Assembly: GCA_003242275.1 (NCBI GenBank)
Contig: QGUX01000151.1
Coordinates: 1-8,553, forward strand
Direction of reading: 5' to 3'
DNA from: Pseudomonadota bacterium
GTDB lineage: Bacteria > Pseudomonadota > Gammaproteobacteria > Steroidobacterales > Steroidobacteraceae
Length of the DNA: 8,553 nt
Shown here: piece after piece, positions 5,397 to 8,553 of the stretch
Layout: every line of letters starts with the position of its first letter
Numbering within the stretch: the first letter of the stretch is position 1
Position numbers and translations under genes: made by a program
Notes under the pieces: generated by a model
Databases searched by the model: none
What the model saw: the letters and a program-made list of their open reading frames with translations, nothing else
What the model was told of the DNA's origin: nothing

Positions 5397-5490
5397 ATGG
5401 CGGTGGTTGTGCCCGAAAACGGCTCACTCGCGCTGCGGAACGCACCATTGCGGCGCATCCCTGTGGCCGCCAGCGGGCCCCGCAGCGGGC

Positions 5491-6603
<1,113 letters not shown>

Positions 6604-6635
6604 CTCTGCCCCCTCCTTGTCGTGCTAGCGGAAAA

Positions 6636-7091
6636 TCAGTTCTGCGGCCCGAAGCGCAGCGCCTCAGTGGCGATGCGCACCTCGATCAGGAAGCACAGCA
6701 GCGCCCCGACCAGCGCCGCCATGCAGGTGACGAACAGTACCGCCACCACCGGCGCGCTGGGAAACGACATGAAGGCCGCCGCGAACAGCAGCGCCACCAC
6801 CAGCGCCACCAGCAGCGCGGCGAAGGTGCCCAGCGTGATGGCCCGGTTGACCAGCCGCGCGCGGCGGCTGGTCGAGCCGAGCAGGCGGCGGATTGCCGGC
6901 GCCTCGTCCGGCGAGGCGGCCGCCAGGCGCGACTCCAGCGCGCGCGCCCGGTCGACGATGCGCGCCAGGCGGTTGACCAGCATGGCCAGCAGCACGCCGA
7001 TGCCGTTCAGCAGGAACACGGGGCCGAGCGCAAGCTGCATGGCCTGGGTGACGTCGGTAACTGCCAGCGAGGTCAGGTCCAGCGGATTCAT
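6636..7091 (-). CDS. DUF2721-type integral membrane protein
   Basis: This is a small membrane protein of 151 residues with unknown function. Three hydrophobic segments are visible, at about 18-38, 85-107 and 115-137. Between the first and second lies a charged loop with NRLARIVDRARALESRL (40-56) and RRARLVNRAITL (76-87); this layout and the repeated Arg/Asn motifs resemble the DUF2721 family. There is no cleavable signal peptide. The ATG at 7091 overlaps the kdsB stop as ATGA, with GGGGAG at 7105-7100 and an 8-nt spacer, so translation is probably coupled to kdsB. frmA follows after 32 nt. The position between kdsB and frmA suggests co-expression but does not reveal a function. The family call rests on remembered pattern and is moderately sure. 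Confidence 0.82.
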   Translation of the reverse strand: MNPLDLTSLAVTDVTQAMQLALGPVFLLNGIGVLLAMLVNRLARIVDRARALESRLAAASPDEAPAIRRLLGSTSRRARLVNRAITLGTFAALLVALVVALLFAAAFMSFPSAPVVAVLFVTCMAALVGALLCFLIEVRIATEALRFGPQN

Positions 7092-7861
7092 GCGATGGGC
7101 TCCCCTCCCTTCCCCAGCATCAGCGCCGCGCGCGCCAGGTCCTCCGGGGTGTTCACATCGGGGCCCGGCAGCGCCAGGGCATCGGCTACGCGGATGATGA
7201 GGCCATGCTCCAGCGCCCGCAGCTGCTCCAGCTTCTCGATCATCTCCAGCGGCGTGGGCGGCAGCAGCGACAGCCGGCGCAGCGCCGCCACGCGATAGGC
7301 GTACAGGCCGATGTGCCGGCGCGCGCCCTGGGTGCCGCGCTGGCTGGCGATGCCGGCCGGCGCGGTGTCGCGCCCCCAGGGAATGGGGGCGCGGCTGAAA
7401 TACAACGCGCGGCCGGTGGCGTCGGTGACCACCTTCACCGCGTTCGGATCCATCAGCGCCTGCACGCTGGTGATGCGCGTGGCCAGCGTGGCGATGGCGG
7501 CGTCCGGATGCTGCTCCAGCACACCGGCCACCTGCCGCACCAGTTCCGGCGGCATCAGGGGTTCATCTCCCTGCAGGTTGACCACCACGTCCTCTTCTCC
7601 CCAGCCGGCCTGCAGCGCCACCTCGGCGACGCGGTCGGTGCCCGACACATGCGTCAGCGAGGTCAGGCGCGCGCTGGCGCCGAAACCCCGCGCCGCGGCC
7701 AGGATGCGCTCGTCGTCGGTGGCGATGATGCTCTCGGCGGCGCCCGAGGCCTGCGCCACCTCGTACACCCATTGCACCAGCGGCTTGCCGGCCAGCTGCT
7801 GCAGCGGCTTGCCCGGCAGGCGCGAGGAAGCGAAACGCGCGGGGATGACGACGCGGAACAT
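7088..7861 (-). CDS. kdsB: 3-deoxy-manno-octulosonate cytidylyltransferase (CMP-Kdo synthetase)
   Basis: KdsB activates Kdo with CTP to CMP-Kdo, the donor for the inner core of lipopolysaccharide. The 257-residue protein carries the nucleotidyltransferase signature IPARFASSRLPGKPL (6-20), TDDERI (48-53), HVSGTDRVAE (71-80), NLQGDEPLMP with a likely metal-binding Asp99 (95-104), YFSRAPIPW (154-162), RHIGLYAYR (182-190), MIEKLEQLRALEHG (207-220) and a terminal NTPEDLARA. Length is typical. The ATG at 7861 opens directly into the first strand. Its ribosome-binding site is weak: only AGG, far upstream in the 19-nt gap after ycaR. It overlaps the DUF2721-type gene by 4 nt. Order with ycaR and lpxK is the usual gammaproteobacterial arrangement. 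Confidence 0.97.
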   Translation of the reverse strand: MFRVVIPARFASSRLPGKPLQQLAGKPLVQWVYEVAQASGAAESIIATDDERILAAARGFGASARLTSLTHVSGTDRVAEVALQAGWGEEDVVVNLQGDEPLMPPELVRQVAGVLEQHPDAAIATLATRITSVQALMDPNAVKVVTDATGRALYFSRAPIPWGRDTAPAGIASQRGTQGARRHIGLYAYRVAALRRLSLLPPTPLEMIEKLEQLRALEHGLIIRVADALALPGPDVNTPEDLARAALMLGKGGEPIA

Positions 7862-7880
7862 CCGGTGCGGCGGCCGGCCT

Positions 7881-8072
7881 TCAGCGGTCGAGCAGCGGAT
7901 CGTCGGCGGAGAGCACGCGCGCCTCGCTCTCCAGCATCACCGGCACGCCGTCGACGATGGGGAAGGCCAGGCGGTCGGCGCGGCATACCAGCACGTCCTG
8001 CTCGCGCTTGTGCAGCACCGGGCCCTTGCACAGCGGACAGGCGAGGATCTCCAGCAGTCTTGCATCGAGCAC
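7881..8072 (-). CDS. ycaR: Trm112/YcaR-family small protein
   Basis: This 63-residue protein belongs to the Trm112/UPF0434 family, of which E. coli YcaR is a member. It has LLEILACPLCKGPV with Cys12 and Cys15, then VCRADRLAFPIVDGVPVMLE (29-48) with Cys30, and SEARVLSADD. The first CPxC half of a zinc knuckle is present, and the second half has a single Cys, as in YcaR of enterics. Family members in other organisms activate methyltransferases, but the bacterial role is poorly defined. The start is GTG at 8072, with GGAGG at 8084-8080 inside the end of lpxK and a 7-nt spacer. The lpxK stop lies 1 nt upstream of the GTG, so the two are almost certainly co-translated. Confidence 0.93.
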   Translation of the reverse strand: MLDARLLEILACPLCKGPVLHKREQDVLVCRADRLAFPIVDGVPVMLESEARVLSADDPLLDR

Positions 8073-8073
8073 G

Positions 8074-8553
8074 TCATTGCCTCCGTAGTGCCTGCACGCG
8101 GTCGAGGAAGCGCGCCGCGTCGGCGGGGGACAGCACCGCCTCCACCTGAAGGTAGTACAGGTCGTCGCGTCCGGCGGCCAGCCGGCGGCATTTTACGGCA
8201 TCCTTTTCGGTCATTACGATCCGCCGCCCGTCCGGCCCCGGCAGTTCACCGGCCCGCCAGACATGGTGATCGGGACGGAGGGTGGCCTCCGGGCTGGCGC
8301 CCAGGCTGCGCAGCAGCTGGATGAAGCGTTCCGGATTGCCAATGCCGGCGAGCGCATGCACCGCGCTGCCTTCGAGGCTGCGAAGCGGCACCTCCGCGTC
8401 GCTGCCCAGCTCGCGCAACGCGGTGGCGACCAGCTGCATGCGCACCGGCACGATGCCGGCCGGCAGCACCCCGCGGCGATCCCCCCCGGGCAGCACCACC
8501 AGATCCGCGGCCCCAAGCGCCGTGCCCGTTCGCCGAAAGGGCCCGGGGGGGAG
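8074..8553 (-). CDS. lpxK: Tetraacyldisaccharide 4'-kinase, C-terminal part (5' end outside window)
   Basis: LpxK phosphorylates the 4' position of the lipid A disaccharide at the inner membrane. The frame is open to the window edge, giving 159 C-terminal residues; the P-loop half lies outside. The fragment begins with LPPGPFRR, matching the LPAGPLRE region of the family, continues with AADLVVLPGG, then ALAGIGNPERFIQLLRSLG (67-85), DHHVWRAGELP, and the hallmark VMTEKDAVKCRRLA (113-126). The gene is normally followed by ycaR and kdsB, as here, and ends 1 nt before the ycaR start. Runs of seven C or G occur near 8481 and 8545, but the family motifs stay in frame across them, so no frameshift is evident. 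Confidence 0.95.
   Translation of the reverse strand, partial: LPPGPFRRTGTALGAADLVVLPGGDRRGVLPAGIVPVRMQLVATALRELGSDAEVPLRSLEGSAVHALAGIGNPERFIQLLRSLGASPEATLRPDHHVWRAGELPGPDGRRIVMTEKDAVKCRRLAAGRDDLYYLQVEAVLSPADAARFLDRVQALRRQ

Noticed and set aside
5461..5490. A possible terminator just past frmA, where CAGCGGGC occurs twice
   Set aside because: The element is a short direct repeat, with only a weak hairpin and no T-tract, so it is not supported as a terminator.
8481..8551. Runs of seven C or G near 8481 and 8545, and another near 4330, as possible sequencing frameshifts
   Set aside because: LpxK and FdhD motifs stay in frame on both sides of the runs, so no indel is needed to explain the sequence.

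Overview
The window is a high-GC, gene-dense bacterial chromosome segment. It most resembles a gammaproteobacterium: the right end carries the lpxK, ycaR (Trm112-like), kdsB order typical of that class, and the base composition and codon use suit a high-GC lineage such as the Xanthomonadales, Nevskiales or relatives. That placement is inference. No RNA gene, insertion sequence, CRISPR array or phage gene was seen, and no gene-free stretch exceeds about 160 bases.

Left part (1-2851), formate dehydrogenase and its molybdenum cofactor. The window opens inside the last ~153 codons of a molybdenum/tungsten formate dehydrogenase alpha subunit (+). It overlaps moeA (+), which appears to start at a CTG inside the stop of the dehydrogenase gene. 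mobA (-) faces moeA and overlaps it by 13 bp. mobA and mobB (+) diverge from a 25-bp spacer that holds a perfect 7-bp inverted repeat around an AT-rich centre. MoeA inserts molybdate into molybdopterin, MobA adds GMP to give the bis-MGD cofactor, and MobB is the GTP-binding adaptor.

Middle part (2848-5321), regulators and FdhD, all on -. In transcription order these are a MarR-family regulator, fdhD (the sulfurtransferase accessory protein that activates formate dehydrogenase) and a one-component regulator with a ModE-type winged helix followed by a periplasmic-binding-protein-like sensor domain. The last two overlap by 4 nt (GTGA). The regulator gene ends tail to tail with mobB, and the two stop codons share the four bases CTAG.

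Right part (5491-8553), all on -. In transcription order these are lpxK (its start lies outside the window), ycaR, kdsB, a DUF2721-type membrane protein and frmA/adhC (S-(hydroxymethyl)glutathione dehydrogenase). Spacing is tight throughout (1, 19, -4 and 32 nt), so this looks like one operon joining lipid A/Kdo synthesis to formaldehyde oxidation.

Together, FrmA oxidises glutathione-bound formaldehyde to S-formylglutathione, a hydrolase not present here would release formate, and the formate dehydrogenase oxidises formate to CO2 using a cofactor made and sulfurated by moeA, mobA, mobB and fdhD. The protein families are known. The less ordinary parts are the regulatory architecture: the ModE-PBP regulator, the palindromic mobA/mobB spacer, the palindrome at the MarR start, the inverted repeat touching the fdhD ribosome-binding site and the CTG start of moeA.
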